DNA of 64,000 bases from Ectobius pallidus (GCA_964059195.1 CAXKWD010000009.1:47463160-47527159), one strand, 5' to 3'. Numbered from the stretch's first letter, positions 1 through 12,605 are shown. The notes: generated by a model from the letters alone, not told the origin. Program-made: numbers and translations.

Positions 1-326
1 AGGTTTTCTTGCCGTTTTTCTTGTAACAATTTGGAAATAAAAACTTCGGGATTCCTAATATAACGCATGGAATCGTCGTTGGTTAGGATTTTTTTAAACC
101 GCTCTGACGTGTTCGTTTCTTTATCATGTATTTGAGATCTGAAATTTCACAAAGGTGGACGGAACAAGGATAATGTATCCCTAAATAGGAAAACATTGCA
201 CGATATGGACGGAACTCACTATACCGGTTTTTCTAGGGGGAGGAGGTTAAAGGACTGTTATCTGAGATTTTTTAATATCATGCGGCGCTTTCTAGTACAA
301 AATTTACTTGAAAGTCTGATTCTTAG

Positions 327-615
327 ATTAGATTAGATTAGATTACAAGGGGGTAGTATAAGCCTATTGCCGGCTTCTCAACACTGCGACCTTTATAGAT
401 CTATTGTGAATACCCTACTCTACTCTTTTTCTAGCAGTCATCACCACACTTTAATTTAGGCTTTTTAATATAGCCTTTAATTTTCCTGGGTGATGTCCAG
501 TCCTGAACCCGGGGGATTTTTCGTTGCTGAAAAATCCACTACCCGGCCGGGAATCGAACCTGGACCGCCAGGGTAGAAGGCAAGTATGCTACCTATACAC
601 CCATCGCGGCGGACT
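327..615 (-). mobile_element. tRNA-derived SINE with (TAATC)n tail
   Basis: On the minus strand the element opens with a tRNA-like head whose box B reads GGTTCGATTCC, and it ends in four to five TAATC units (seen on the plus strand at 327-345). It is flanked by a perfect 14-bp TSD, AGTCTGATTCTTAG, at 313-326 and 616-629. Copy B of the tandem unit has the single uninterrupted target at about 6197-6210, which proves the insertion boundaries. Confidence 0.93.
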
Positions 616-629
616 AGTCTGATTCTTAG

Positions 630-3256
630 TTTAATTGTTATTATTCGTTTAGTTCATGAATAATTTTATAGGACTTTATAGCATCATTTTCAGAAGCTTG
701 TGACTACCAATAAGAGAATTTCTATGGAAATAAAATATGCTTGAATTGATTTGGCGGGAGGATTTTGTTTCTTATTCAACAGCGAGAAACGTTGAATTAT
801 TCATTATACTATTCTTAATTAGGAAGATTAGACCAACATTTGAATTTTTCTAATGCATGAATGCAAACCCAAGTTTTATTTATAGCCTAATAATTTTGAT
901 AGTCTGTACTTTACTGTGATGCTGGATTTCCTGTAATTGTTATTAATACATTTTCCTAAACATATTTTAACATTTTCAATACTTCCAAAAACTATCCTTT
1001 CGAAATCCATTTTCCCAATGAAGTCTGCGGAATTACCTTTGTAATCTAAAGCAACCTTGCTCTAAACAGAGGGCTATTAAAAATAGCAAATTTCAAGCGA
1101 GGTACTGGCAATGCAGTTAGAAGCAGCAACCCAAAATGCTTCGCAAGAAATTCATTGATACTAACCGTTTCCTTCGAAGGACGTCAATGCAATTTCAACA
1201 TATAAATTGTAGTGAAACTGACTCAACATGGAAATATATATTAAAGAGAAATTTTAATATTAATAATATTATACGTTTTTCGTCGAACCATGTAAACAAT
1301 TTGGAAATAAACTGAAGAAATATGACGATTAGAAAGCTCTAAAAGAACTTTGTAAAAGAAATGAAGCAGAGTGCAAAATCCAAAAAATATGAAACTGAAT
1401 TGCCTATCATGTATTAACTGTGAATGAAAGCTAATAGAAGTGTAAATTAGAACTTGTATTATTTTATTGTCTTTAATGATTATTAGTGCACAGAAGGAAC
1501 CAAGTTATTATTATTTTGTCAGTCCTGGGAATCTAATCACATTCTCCGGGATGGTCAAATTACAAGATTAGGTTAGACAAACTTGGGGTGGGCATTTCCT
1601 TCCATCTACATTTTCGATAGGGACTAATAACACTTGCAACTAAACAAATCTCATCGAGTATCGAATCTGTAATTCGTAATCTGTTGATATTTAGTGTTCT
1701 CTGTTTAATTGACCTTTAAACTGCAGATCAGCCGCTGAAGAATTCAAAAACCAAACGTGCAGTAGCTTCTTCGAAATCACGAAAACCTGATATGTTGGAC
1801 AGCAGCAGAGAGGCGATTATTACAAGAAAACCAAAGTTAAGTATCACCAACACACAGCTCTCTCATAGTAGTCTATAGTACTCAAATACGACCTTAGTGG
1901 AGGCCCGACTAGAATATGTGATCGCAGGAGAGGCGTCTGTAACACAAAAGATTATGCAAGCCGGTTGTGCAATCCGTGTGGTGCAGGTGAAGCTGCTTGC
2001 AGGTCTCCTGATGTATCATCTAGTCTGTCCCGACCTAAGGTGTAGCGAGCGACGTAATTGGAAAGTTTAGTGCTATATACAATTACAATTTTTACAATTT
2101 ACTATTTATTGTTCCAAATTACACGAAAAATACATACAAAAGTTGATACACCACCCGAAGAAGCAGAGCTTGTGTATGACTAAGATCATTCGTTCACTTC
2201 CCAGGCTCTAGCTGCTTTGCTGAGTGCCCGACTTGGCAAGTTTAGCAGTAAAGAGTCACTCATTCTCGACGCATTGTCACCAGACAGTCACTCATTTCTT
2301 TCTTTGCTATCAATCGCAGTCTTTAGTTACTCAACACGGTTATCGCTACTTTAGTATCTGCCTGGACGGGACCCGATATGTGATCGGCCGGAGAAGGGGG
2401 TAGACGTGCTTGTTCTGTAACAACAATGTTTATGTAGTTCCGGTTACATAAACTTTGGCAGGATAGCCAGCTACTTGCGGGTCTCTTGGTTTATCTAGTA
2501 GCCGGACTCCCCGAATTGATGTGATCGTGGTTGCTCAAAAGTTTGGTACTATTGATTCATTATTCACGCTCTAGCTGCTTGCTGAATGCCCGACTAGGCA
2601 AGTTAGCAGAGATACAGATTCTCCCAATTTATCATCATTTCTCGGTAATAATAAAATGTGCTTAACTTTTGCAGCTGATTCTCCCGAAAAAGGAACTCGT
2701 TGTAACCCAGGAATATTCAGGACAGAGACTGGATTACAATATTAGGCTCTAGCTGACGAACTGTCACAAATGAACGCAGACAACGGAAGGATGAATAATA
2801 ATCAAGTGAGTACGACTCTTAGAAACATATACTTTACTAAATACATACACAGATTTAATGGTTTTATTGTTATAAACCATAGTTAGATTTTTTCATTACT
2901 TTCTTACATCAAGATTTTTCATTTAATTTATAAAATTAATATGCGAAATGAAGAGATATTTTAAATTAGTCTACTCTCCGAATAAAATTAATACCTTTAA
3001 GTACAAGGCAGTTTAAAAAGATGTTGTGCTCACACTAGATATTAAATGAAATACGAGTTAATGTGAATATCACAAAACCACACTGAAAAAATGACATACA
3101 GTAAACGTTTAAAACAAAGTGCATGGCGCTACGTTCCATCCGAATACGAAGAGCTAACTGCATCAAATACACTAAGGAAGAGGAACTGTGTAGATTATCA
3201 GTTACTACGGTGTAAAACCTTTGAGCCCTGATATCCATTGGGTTAGACATTAATGG
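630..3256. other. Non-coding body of copy A
   Basis: AT-rich sequence matching 6211-8150 of copy B at nearly every base. No gene is supported. Copy A has 11 extra bases near 905-915, and about 450 bp near 1155-1605 that in copy B is replaced by a short filler, so the latter looks like a deletion in B with filler rather than a clean insertion in A. A degenerate subrepeat lies at about 1895-2640. Confidence 0.7.
1895..2640. repeat. Degenerate two-fold subrepeat inside the unit
   Basis: Two related blocks follow one another. Both contain a TATGTGATCG stretch (about 1914 and 2375), a GGTCTC(C/T)TG stretch followed by (T)CTAGT, and the phrase GCTCTAGCTGC(T)TTGCTGA.TGCCCGACT.GGCAAG (about 2206 and 2570). 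Spacing between paired motifs varies (about 360-460 bp), so the blocks have diverged by indels. The same arrangement recurs in copy B at about 7043-7750. Function is unknown. Confidence 0.55.
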
Positions 3257-3602
3257 GTTGTGCGCCAATATTTTATTTTTAATCAGTTTCTTTATCACTT
3301 GGCGCACGGAATTTATTAATATAAATTTTGGAGAAGAAATCATTATGTAGGAGGCTTTGTTCTTCTACTTGTTATTTTATAAACATATTATAGTCGGCCC
3401 TGTACTTGCAAATGGTTAACAAACTGTGTTGCGTCATCTAGGCTTGGTTTAATGCAGGATGCCACGTACTGATAAATTATTGTCGCTTCTGTTGCGATAT
3501 TATCTATTGTTACTTGTGCTATAGGGAGACTCTGATTCTCCCGAGATTGTGGAGGGTTTTCTGATTGTTTAGAGCACTGACGTAACAAAAAGGATGGTTA
3601 TG

Positions 3603-3610
3603 TATAAAAG
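3603..3610 (+). promoter_or_regulatory. TATA box of the solo LTR
   Basis: TATAAAAG lies about 340 bp into the LTR. A pyrimidine-rich TCTCACTCTCG stretch about 25-35 bp downstream could be an initiator. The assignment rests on motif and position only. Confidence 0.55.
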
Positions 3611-4270
3611 ATCGAAGACAATGGTGCCTCGGTCTCACTCTCGTTTATCCTTCATCGGCACTTCTTGGATTCTCCGTCTGGGTGTCGTCTTCATTCTGTT
3701 TCTATCCATCGGGCAATGGACATCGACCTGGGACTCCTTGGTTCAGTGGGATGTGGCTTCAGTCTCGATTAGGATTCTTATTCAGAGGTATGTACTTATA
3801 TTTGATATATTCTCTCGAGTATCATGAAATGCGTTAAGATTGAATTAAGCCTTTCAGGCCGATATGTAAATGTGCTAGGCGGTGTTTTCTAAACGTGATG
3901 CCTGTACGTCTCTGTGTTTATGATGGCTTCAATTAATATTTCTATCGGTTGCCTTCAGCTTGTACCTCCGTTCCTTGTGTAGTTTAATTATCCCTGAACC
4001 TTGTGTCTATGTCCATTGTGCGAGGAGAGTGAGCCCTCTTCAACCACAACTCCGTGGATGGAGAAGCTGTTTTTTGGTTCTTGTAAAATGTAAGTCTGAA
4101 GTGTTTATTATATAAATTTTATTGTTTAAAGAGAATCGTATTTATGAAATTGTCTGTATAATATCTTTCCAGGAACTGATTATTCTGAATTTATGTTAAA
4201 TTCAAAAGGGTTATTATTTATTTTGAGTTTAATGTTATGTATGTATTTTAGGCCTTCAGCCGATTTGTAA

Positions 4271-4276
4271 AATAAA
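4271..4276 (+). terminator. Polyadenylation signal in the solo LTR
   Basis: AATAAA lies about 670 bp downstream of the TATA box and upstream of a hairpin at 4338-4371. This is the order expected for the R region of an LTR. Confidence 0.5.
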
Positions 4277-4337
4277 CCCTTTCTCTTTCTAATATGCTTC
4301 CTTATGTTTTCTGACTTTTAAGAAAACATATTAAATG

Positions 4338-4371
4338 CGAAAGGCATCGAAACTTGTTTCGAAGCCTTTCG
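4338..4371 (+). other. 16-bp stem hairpin near the LTR 3' end
   Basis: CGAAAGGCATCGAAAC pairs with GTTTCGAAGCCTTTCG across a two-base gap, with a single mismatch. It lies about 60 bp after the AATAAA signal, so it would be at or beyond the 3' end of an LTR transcript. Confidence 0.7.
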
Positions 4372-4517
4372 TTAAATATGTTGCCTCTTTCTCCGGTTCT
4401 CCTTTTAGTCACTCTTATTTAGATCCTCTGAGAATGGACCTGGTGCCGTTAGAAGAGAAAGGAAGTCCAGGTAATTAATATTCGACTTGGTGACTCGCCG
4501 GAGGAGTGGAACAGTTG

Positions 4518-5884
4518 ACAGCATGAATAATAGGAAATACTTGCTTGAATGCTTGCAGCACAGTCCTTGCTGTATGTATATGAATTTAAAATATATTAGC
4601 AATATCATTTCGCAAATTTCATGTTTCACCCCTCGATTTCCTTAATTATACAACACGTAATACATGTTCCTTACATCATTTAAGCATATACCTAAACCAT
4701 AAAAATGCATCTTGCCTAGCAACAGGTATGTCTGAATTTCTAGACAGTAGGAGAAAATTTCTGGTGGTACAAATTCAGATGTAGGTAACATTAGAAACAT
4801 GAAAAAGAAATATTCAATTAATTACTACTTCTCGTGATAAAACTACTTGAGTGATGTTTCAATTCAACGGTCTATTTAATAACTAATAATATAATAACCG
4901 AGGTCTATTTGTAAATTTGTACACTGTTGATTACATAAAAGCTCATGAAACATATAAATTAGATCAATGAACTAATGGGTTTTATAATCCGAAATGTATG
5001 AACATTTTTGCAGTGAAATCAAGTGTAAAGTACAGTGTATAGAAATCAAGAAAGGAGTCATGGGAAGTTTTTTATGGCCTTCTGAGGAATGGAGACGAAG
5101 GGACTACACAACACTGAGTTCGCTAGAAGGTATTTTCCCAATGCCGAAAAGTCCACAATCTGACCACGAAATGATCCTTGGTCCCCGGAGTAAAACGCAA
5201 TCGCATTACAGTCTTCCTTTTCGTAAGTAAAGCGAATATCTTTACGGTTAGATCACAATTTAGACTTTCAGCTAGCGTTTCTGCTGTGTTCATCTGTTTT
5301 TGCATTTGATATGTTGTAAACACATTGTTGCCAAACAAAATGACATGAATTCGGCTACATATTAAGTTATATAAAAAAATAGATTGCTATTATGAGCACA
5401 ATAGAACTATAAGAATACAGTATTTGTATTAAAAGTTCCGTTTCAGAATAACATAACACGTCGTGCGATGTTGTATCTTTATAAGAATTTAACACGATCA
5501 CACAAATAGCAAAACTCCCAATGACATGTTTTAGTGACAAGTTCTTTATAACGGTCTCACATCTACAACAACCATCTTATTGCAATGTAAAACCTTGAGT
5601 TATTAATATCCCATGGGATAGATAGTTTTCAGATACACAAGTCTATTAATAAGAGGAAGTGTGTTTGAATGTCTGTGCGCGATGCATAGCCAAATTACTG
5701 CATGCAGAGAACTGAGATTATTATCATAGATGGCCTGGAGAGTGGCCGAATGAACATCGAAACCCAATTTTTAATATTCCCTTTCGTTGGTGAATGATGA
5801 ATGAAAAACTGACAGAAAACTTTAATTTTCTGCGCTAGCGAGGCATCTTTTTCCGCTATTACATTTCAATTGTAAATTAGTCAC
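4518..5884. other. Non-coding end of copy A
   Basis: Matches copy B at 11503-12605 and 13957-14217. The junction with copy B at 5884/5885 is seamless. Nothing coding is recognised. Confidence 0.7.
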
Positions 5885-8162
5885 AGGTTTTCTTGCCGTT
5901 TTTCTTGTAACAATTTGGAAATAAAAACTTCGGGATTCCTAATATAACGCATGGAATCGTCGTTGGTTAGGATTCTTTTAAACCACTCTGACGTGTTCGT
6001 TTCTTTATCATGTATTTGAGATCTGAAATTTCACAAAGGTGGACGGAACAAGGATAATGTATCCCTAAATAGGAAAACATTGCACGATATGGACGGAACT
6101 CACTATACCGGTTTTTCTAGGGGGAGGAGGTTAGAGGACTGTTATCTGAGATTTTTTAATATCATGCGGCGCTTTCTAGTACAAAATTTACTTGAAAGTC
6201 TGATTCTTAGTTTAATTGTTATTATTCGTTTAGTTCATGAATAATTTTATAGGACTTTATAGCATCATTTTCAGAAGCTTGTGACTACCAATAAAAGAAT
6301 TTCTATGGAAATAAAATATGCTTGAATTGATTTGGCGGGAGGATTTTGTTTCTTATTCAACAGCGAGAAACGTTGAATTATTCATTATACTATTCTTAAT
6401 TAGGAAGATTAGACCAACATTTGAATTTTTCTAATGCATGAATGCAAACCCAAGTTTTATTTATAGCCTAATAATTTTGATAGTCTGTGATGCTGGATTT
6501 CCTGTAATTGTTATTAATACATTTTCCTAAACATATTTTAACATTTTCAATACTTCCAAAAACTATCCTTTCGAAATCCATTTTCCCAATGAAGTCTGCG
6601 GAATTACCTTTGTAATCTAAAGCAACCTTGCTCTAAACAGAGGGCTATTAAAAATAGCAAATTTCAAGCGAGGTACTGGCAATACAGTTAGAAGCAGCAA
6701 CCCAAAATGCTTCGCAAGAAATTCATAAACAAATATCATACGCTACATTTTCGATAGGGACTAATAACACTTCCAACTAAACAAATCTCATCGAGTATCT
6801 AATCTGTAATTCGTAATCTGTTGATATTTAGTGTTCTCTGTTTAATTGACCTTTAAACTGCAGATCAGCCGCTGAAGAATTCTAAAACCAAACGTGCAGT
6901 AGCTTCTTCGAAATCACGAAAACCTGATATGTTGGACAGCAGCAGAGAGGCGATTATTACAAGAAAACCAAAGTTAAGTATCACCAACACACAGCTCTCT
7001 CATAGTAGTCTATAGTACTCAAATACGACCTTAGTGGAGGCCCGACTAGAATATGTGATCGCAGGAGAGGCGTCTGTAACACAAAAGATTATGCAAGCCG
7101 GTTGTGCAATCCGTGTGGTGCAGGTGAAGCTGCTTGCAGGTCTCCTGATGTATCATCTAGTCTGTCCCGACCTAAGGTGTAGCGAGCGACGTAATTGGAA
7201 AGTTTAGTGCTATATACAATTACAATTTTTACAATTTACTATTTATTGTTCCAAATTACACGAAAAATACATACAAAAGTTGATACACCACCCGAAGAAG
7301 CAGAGCTTGTGTATGACTAAGATCATTCGTTCACTTCCCAGGCTCTAGCTGCTTTGCTGAGTGCCCGACTTGGCAAGTTTAGCAGTAAAGAGTCACTCAT
7401 TCTCGACGCATTGTCACCAGACAGTCACTCATTTCTTTCTTTGCTATCAATCGCAGTCTTTAGTTACTCAACACGGTTATCGCTACTTTAGTATCTGCCT
7501 GGACGGGACCCGATATGTGATCGGCCGGAGAAGGGGGTAGACGTGCTTGTTCTGTAACAACAATGTTTATGTAGTTCCGGTTACATAAACTTTGGCAGGA
7601 TAGCCAGCTACTTGCGGGTCTCTTGGTTTATCTAGTAGCCGGACTCCCCGAATTGATGTGATCGTGGTTGCTCAAAAGTTTGGTACTATTGATTCATTAT
7701 TCACGCTCTAGCTGCTTGCTGAATGCCCGACTAGGCAAGTTAGCAGAGATACAGATTCTCCCAATTTATCATCATTTCTCGGTAATAATAAAATGTGCTT
7801 AACTTTTGCAGCTGATTCTTCCGAAAAAGGAACTCGTTGTAACCCAGGAATATTCAGGACAGAGACTGGATTACAATATTAGGCTCTAGCTGACGAACTG
7901 TCACAAATGAACGCAGACAACAGAAGGACGAATAATAATCAAGTGAGTACGACTCTTAGAAACATATACTTTACTAAATACATACACAGATTTAATGGTT
8001 TTATTGTTATAAACCATAGTTAGATTTTGTCATTACTTTCTTACATCAAGATTTTTCATTTAATTTATAAAATTAATATGCGAAATGAAGAGATATTTTA
8101 AATTATTCTACTCTCCGAATAAAATTAATACCTTTAAGTACAAGGCTGTTTAAAATGATGTT

Positions 8163-8605
8163 TAGTCCAATCGAATTGTCAAAAGTAGACGCAAAATTTA
8201 GGGTAAAGCTAATTTTTTTATATGATGTCTGGGATGGTTTTGAGAGTAATTTCTGACATTTTGCCAACAAAATGTTTTGCCGCCGGAGCCGCCATCTTGA
8301 AAAAACTTCAAAATTATCTATTTTATTTCTGTGTTTGCCCATTATCTGCCAAAATACGCACCTGACAAAAATGTTTTATTACCCATCCTAAAAGTAGACT
8401 AAATTTTCTACAGTTTGAGTTCAAAGTGAGTTTTCTACCATGAATAGTTTCAGAAATACAGCTCTCCGAATTTCAGCAACATTTTGCAAAAAATCTGAAT
8501 TTTCAACTAGTTTTTGCTCGCTATCTTCTAAATGTCCAAACCTATAGTAAAACTCCACACGGAAACTTAAACTAGAGGTAATTTGAAACTTGTCGAGTAC
8601 TTTAA
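8163..8605. repeat. Left terminal inverted repeat
   Basis: Reverse-complement match to 10810-11266 with scattered differences. It includes a GC-rich block (CCGCCGGAGCCGCCATCTTG) near 8280-8299, mirrored near 11120-11145. The right arm has a few extra A/T bases near 10925. Confidence 0.88.
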
Positions 8606-9131
8606 ACTTATCCTACCTCTTTCAGGTCACAAAATACAGAGGTTTAAAAATATATATACAGCAACGATTGAATAAATGCATGTGCGTACAAGTTAGGAGC
8701 AATAACGGCACAGAACATTCATTTATATACAAAAAGATTTTATTTAGCTGGAGTTCTGGTGAAACATTGCATTGAGTACTTTAAACTTATCCTGCCTCTT
8801 TCAGGTCACAAAATACAGAGGTTTATAAATATATATACAGCAACGATTGAATAAATGCATGTGCGTACAAGTTAGGAGCAATAACGGCACAGAACATTCA
8901 TTTATATACAAAAAGATTTTATTGAGCTGGAGTTCTGGTGAAACATTGCATTGAGTACTTTAAACTTATCCTACCTCTTTCAGGTCACAAAATACAGAGG
9001 TTTATAAATATATATACAGCAACGATTGAATAAATGCATGTGCGTACAAGTTAGGAGCAATAACGGCACAGAACATTCATTTATATACAAAAAGATTTTA
9101 TTTAGCTGGAGTTCTGGTGAAACATTTCATT
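8595..9131. repeat. Three tandem 179-bp repeats
   Basis: GAGTACTTTAAACTTATCCT begins copies at 8595, 8774 and 8953, a period of exactly 179 bp, with only a few substitutions between copies. The array starts at the inner edge of the left TIR and is absent next to the right TIR. Confidence 0.93.
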
Positions 9132-9215
9132 GAATAACTTGTTTGTTCATAGTCTGTGGCACTTAGAGGGACTTGGGCAGTTGACGTCTGCTATTTCGTC
9201 CATGATGTTCACAAT

Positions 9216-10540
9216 CTAGCCAGTGTTGATAAAGTACTCTTCAGCGTCTTCATCCAAAAACGAATTAATTGGCTCATCAGGAGTGTCATCATCCTCACTG
9301 TCGGAGGACAGGACTATTAGTATGTTTTCACACGACTGCCCATTGCAATGTTTGCATATCGTTGTGCACTTTAATCCAGCTTTACGACACCCACAAGCGT
9401 TTAAACACCCCTTCTTGCAGGTACAGGAAATACTTTTCAGAATTGATTCTGGAGCTGGCTACTTCTTGGCTTTAAGGGGAAAGAGGCCTCTTGGTGTGTT
9501 CACCCAGCCCCACTTCAAAGGGTCTTTGTATTCACTGAGCCATGCCTGAACTTGGTGGTATGTTCGCATGGCATGAAGTTGAGCCGCATCACTGGTTGGG
9601 GGCAAGTTCGCTAAGTTAAATTTCATTCTTCCTGCAGCTTTTACAAATATTCCGTGCCGAAGTTCGTCAAGTGTTTGTGTAGCAGGGTCTCCTCCACATA
9701 AGTGACCCAAAAAATGTTGGCCCACTTCAGCCACTTCTCCTGATGTAGCTAGAGGGTTCAGAATTACATTAGCCTCCTCTTCTAGTTCAGGGTGTTTCAA
9801 AATCGGCGAACAGAAGTGGGTTTTCCCGTGGCCAAAAACTGCAGATGTTGTGTCACAACCACTGAAAGCATGGATGAACAGCAGCATGTTGGAGAAGCTG
9901 TGGCGAAATGACTGCCTTGATTAGAAGATGTCTGCAGCTTTGCTTCTTCCGTACTTTTGGATATATGTATTGTTTATATGAGGGGATGGTAATGTAGTGA
10001 GGAAATAAGAAGGTCTATGTCCTCCCAACTACAAAGACAGTGTCGTATTGAGATGCTTTTGAGAAGGCAGTGCTAACAATCAAGACATCTGCATCTTTAA
10101 CAGCCTATTCCAGCTTTTGCCAATTCTACGAAGCGCCTCTTGTTGTTTTCATTGGTGAGAAAAGTTTCTTGTGAACTTTTCAAAACAGTAGTTCTATCAA
10201 AGACGACATCAGGAGATGGACTCGTAGCCCGTCGGAGTCTCACAATTCTTTGTGCTTGTTTGATTAGCGTCAGAAGGATAACCATCGAAGATAACTGAAA
10301 CCTTTGAGTCATAATTTGTCTGCAAATATTTCAAAATGCCTAAGGTTGCCTGGTACAAACACATAAAAACAGATGTATCCGGAGAGAACGGTATGCGGAG
10401 CAGTGACAAAGAGCCTCTTAGCGCCATTCCTCCGATAACATGTTTCCATTTTGGGACAACTGTATATGCTATAGGAAGTAATTTTTTTCAGAGGACACTG
10501 CAAAAGTGTTCTTCTAAAATAAAACGCCGTTCTCTCCAAA
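9216..10540 (-). pseudogene. PIN/XPG-like nuclease with C-terminal CXC domain (decayed transposon protein)
   Basis: Read on the minus strand, conserved pieces appear in a consistent order but in shifting frames: VIFDGYPSD (about 10275-10300), FLTNENNKRRFVELA (about 10112-10160), DADVLIVSTAF then VVGEDIDLLISSLHY (about 9990-10090, with one frameshift inside), HAFSGCDTTSAVFGHGK (about 9825-9878), a WGW motif, a TAG stop at 9459-9461, and in the same frame a cysteine-rich segment with nine cysteines spaced like a tesmin/TSO1 CXC motif (about 9300-9420), then an acidic tail ending at a stop at 9216-9218. The FDG, GED.DLL and GCD motifs are those of PIN/XPG-type nucleases. At least two frameshifts and one stop make it a pseudogene here. 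The longest intact stretch is 9459-9887 (142 codons). Confidence 0.75.
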
Positions 10541-10809
10541 TCAAAATGCTGTACCTACACCAACTTTTCTTATTTTCTTTTTACATTGTTTTTTTTAGTC
10601 TTTTATCATTATAAATTGTTGGAAATACTGTTTTGGTTGTTAATTACAATGTAAAACTTAACTATAAGACAACACAGGTTTTTACTGATAAACGCCATTT
10701 AGAATATCCTAGGCAAAACTAGATTTTCGTACCTTCCATAAGTTTTCTGAAATGTGAGGAGTTGTAGATACCTCTGTATCTGGTGACCTATAATAGGTAT
10801 GAAAACATT

Positions 10810-11266
10810 AAATACTCAACTTGTTGCAAATTTACTCTACTTTAAAAGTTATCCTTCGAAATTTTACTCAAGGTTTGGTCATTTAGAAGATAGCGAGCAA
10901 AAACTAGTTGAAAGTTCAGATTTTTTATTTTTTGCAAAATGTTGCTGAAATTCGGAGAGCTGTATTTCCGAAACTATTCATGGTAGAAAACTCAATTTTA
11001 TCTCAAACTGTGTCAACTTTAGTCCACTTTTAGGATAAATAATAAAATATTTTGTCAGGTGCGTATTTTGGCAGATAATGGGCAAAAACAGAAATAAAAT
11101 AGAAAAGTTTGAAGTTTTTTCAAGATGGCGGCTCCGGCGGCAAAACATTTTGTTGGCAAAATGTCAGAAATTACTCTCAAAACCATCCCAGACATCATAT
11201 AAAAAAATTAGCTCTACCCTAAATTTTGCATCCACATGACTTTTTTGTGATAATTTGACTGGACTA
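10810..11266. repeat. Right terminal inverted repeat
   Basis: Inverted partner of 8163-8605, ending ...TGGACTA next to the GTT target duplication. Confidence 0.88.
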
Positions 11267-12605
11267 GTTGTGCTACACTAGATATTAAATGAAATACGAG
11301 TTAATGTGAATATCACAAAATCACACTGAAAAAATGACATACAGTCAACGTTTAAAATAAAGTACATGGCGCTACGTTCCATCCGAATACGAAGAGCTAA
11401 CTGCATCAAATATACTAAGGACAAGGAACTGTGTAGAATATCAGTTACTACGGTGTAAAACCTTTGAGCCCTGATATCCATTGGGTTAGATATTGATGGG
11501 TTGACAGCATGAATAATAGGAAATACTTGCTTGAATGTTTGCAGCACAGTCCTTGCTGTATGTATATGAATTTAAAATATATTAGCAATATCATTTCGCA
11601 AATTTCATGTTTCACCGCTCGACTTCCTTAATTATACAACACGTAATACATGTTCCTTACATCATTTAAGCATATACCTAAACCATAAAAATGCATCTTG
11701 CCTAGCAACAGGTATGTCTGAATTTCTAGACAGTAGGAGAAAATTTCTGGTGGTACAAATTCAGATGTAGGTAACATTATAAACATGAGAAAGAAATATT
11801 CAATTAATTACTACTTCTCGTGATAAAACTACTTGAGTGATGTTTCAATTCAACGTTCTATTTAATAACTAATAATATAATAACCGAGGTCTATTTGCAA
11901 ATTTGTACACTGTTGATTACATAAAAGCTCATGAAACATAAATTAGATCAATGAACTAATGGGTTTTATAATCCGAAATGTATGAACATTTTTGCAGTGA
12001 AATCAAGTGTAAAGTACAGTGTATAGAAATCAAGAAAGGAGTCATGGGAAGTTTTTATGGCCTCTGAGGGATGGAGACGAAGGGACTACACAACACTGAG
12101 TTCGCTAGAAGGTATTTTCCCAATGCCGAAAAGTCCACAATCTGACCACGAATTGATCCTTGGTCCCCGGAGTAAAACCCAATCGCATTACAGTCTTCCT
12201 TTTCGTAAGTAAAGCAAATATCTTTACGATTAGATCACAATTTAGACTTTCAGCTAGCGTTTCTGCTGTGTTCAACTGTTTTTGCATTTGATATGTTGTA
12301 AACACATTGTTGCCAAACAAAATGACATGAATTCGGCTACATATTAAGTTATATAAAAAAATAGATTGCTATTCTGAGCACAATCGAACTATAAGAATAC
12401 AGTATTTGTTTTAAAAGTTCCGTTTCAGAATAACATAACACGTCGTGCGATGTTGTATCTTTATAAGAATTTAACACGTTCACACAAATAGCAAAACTCC
12501 CAATGACATGTTTTAGTGACAAGTTCTTTATAACGGTCTCACATCTACAACAACCATCTTATTGCAATGTAAAGCCTTGAGTTATTAATATCCCATGGGA
12601 TAGAT

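Larger units (their letters stand above)
3261..4513 (+). mobile_element. Solo LTR (1.25 kb), 4-bp TSD
   Basis: The block begins TGCGCC and ends GGAACA, giving the TG...CA ends of an LTR. It is flanked by the 4-bp repeat GTTG (3257-3260 and 4514-4517). Copy B has the uninterrupted site with a single GTTG at about 11500. A TATA box and a downstream AATAAA on the plus strand give its orientation. No interior domain or partner LTR is present, so it is best read as a solo LTR left by LTR-LTR recombination. The 4-bp TSD would fit a Ty3/gypsy-type integrase, which is inference. Short ORFs inside it are not recognisable. Confidence 0.82.
1..5884. repeat. Copy A of a ~5.9 kb tandem unit
   Basis: The sequence starting at base 1 restarts almost identically at 5885 and again at 14218, so copies A, B and C lie head to tail. 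Copy A may begin before the window. It carries a SINE (327-615) and a solo LTR (3261-4513) that copy B lacks, and about 450 bp (roughly 1155-1605) that copy B replaces with about 20 unrelated bases. No open frame in the unit resembles a known protein. It could be a segmental tandem duplication or part of a longer satellite-like array. Confidence 0.9.
8163..11266 (-). mobile_element. Long-TIR DNA transposon with nuclease-CXC gene (Academ-like, tentative)
   Basis: The ends are inverted repeats of about 440 bp (8163-8605 and 10810-11266) that both start TAGTCCA. The element is flanked by GTT on both sides (8160-8162 and 11267-11269), and copy A has the empty site with one GTT near 3023. The 3-bp TSD together with a PIN/XPG-like nuclease gene on the minus strand resembles what is described for the Academ superfamily. 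No transposase catalytic domain was recognised, so the class is tentative. The interior also has three 179-bp tandem repeats. Several frameshifts indicate it is defective. Confidence 0.85.

Noticed and set aside
9223..9549. 108-codon plus-strand frame in the long-TIR transposon
   Set aside because: It is antisense to the CXC segment and nuclease C-terminus on the minus strand, which carry the recognisable motifs.
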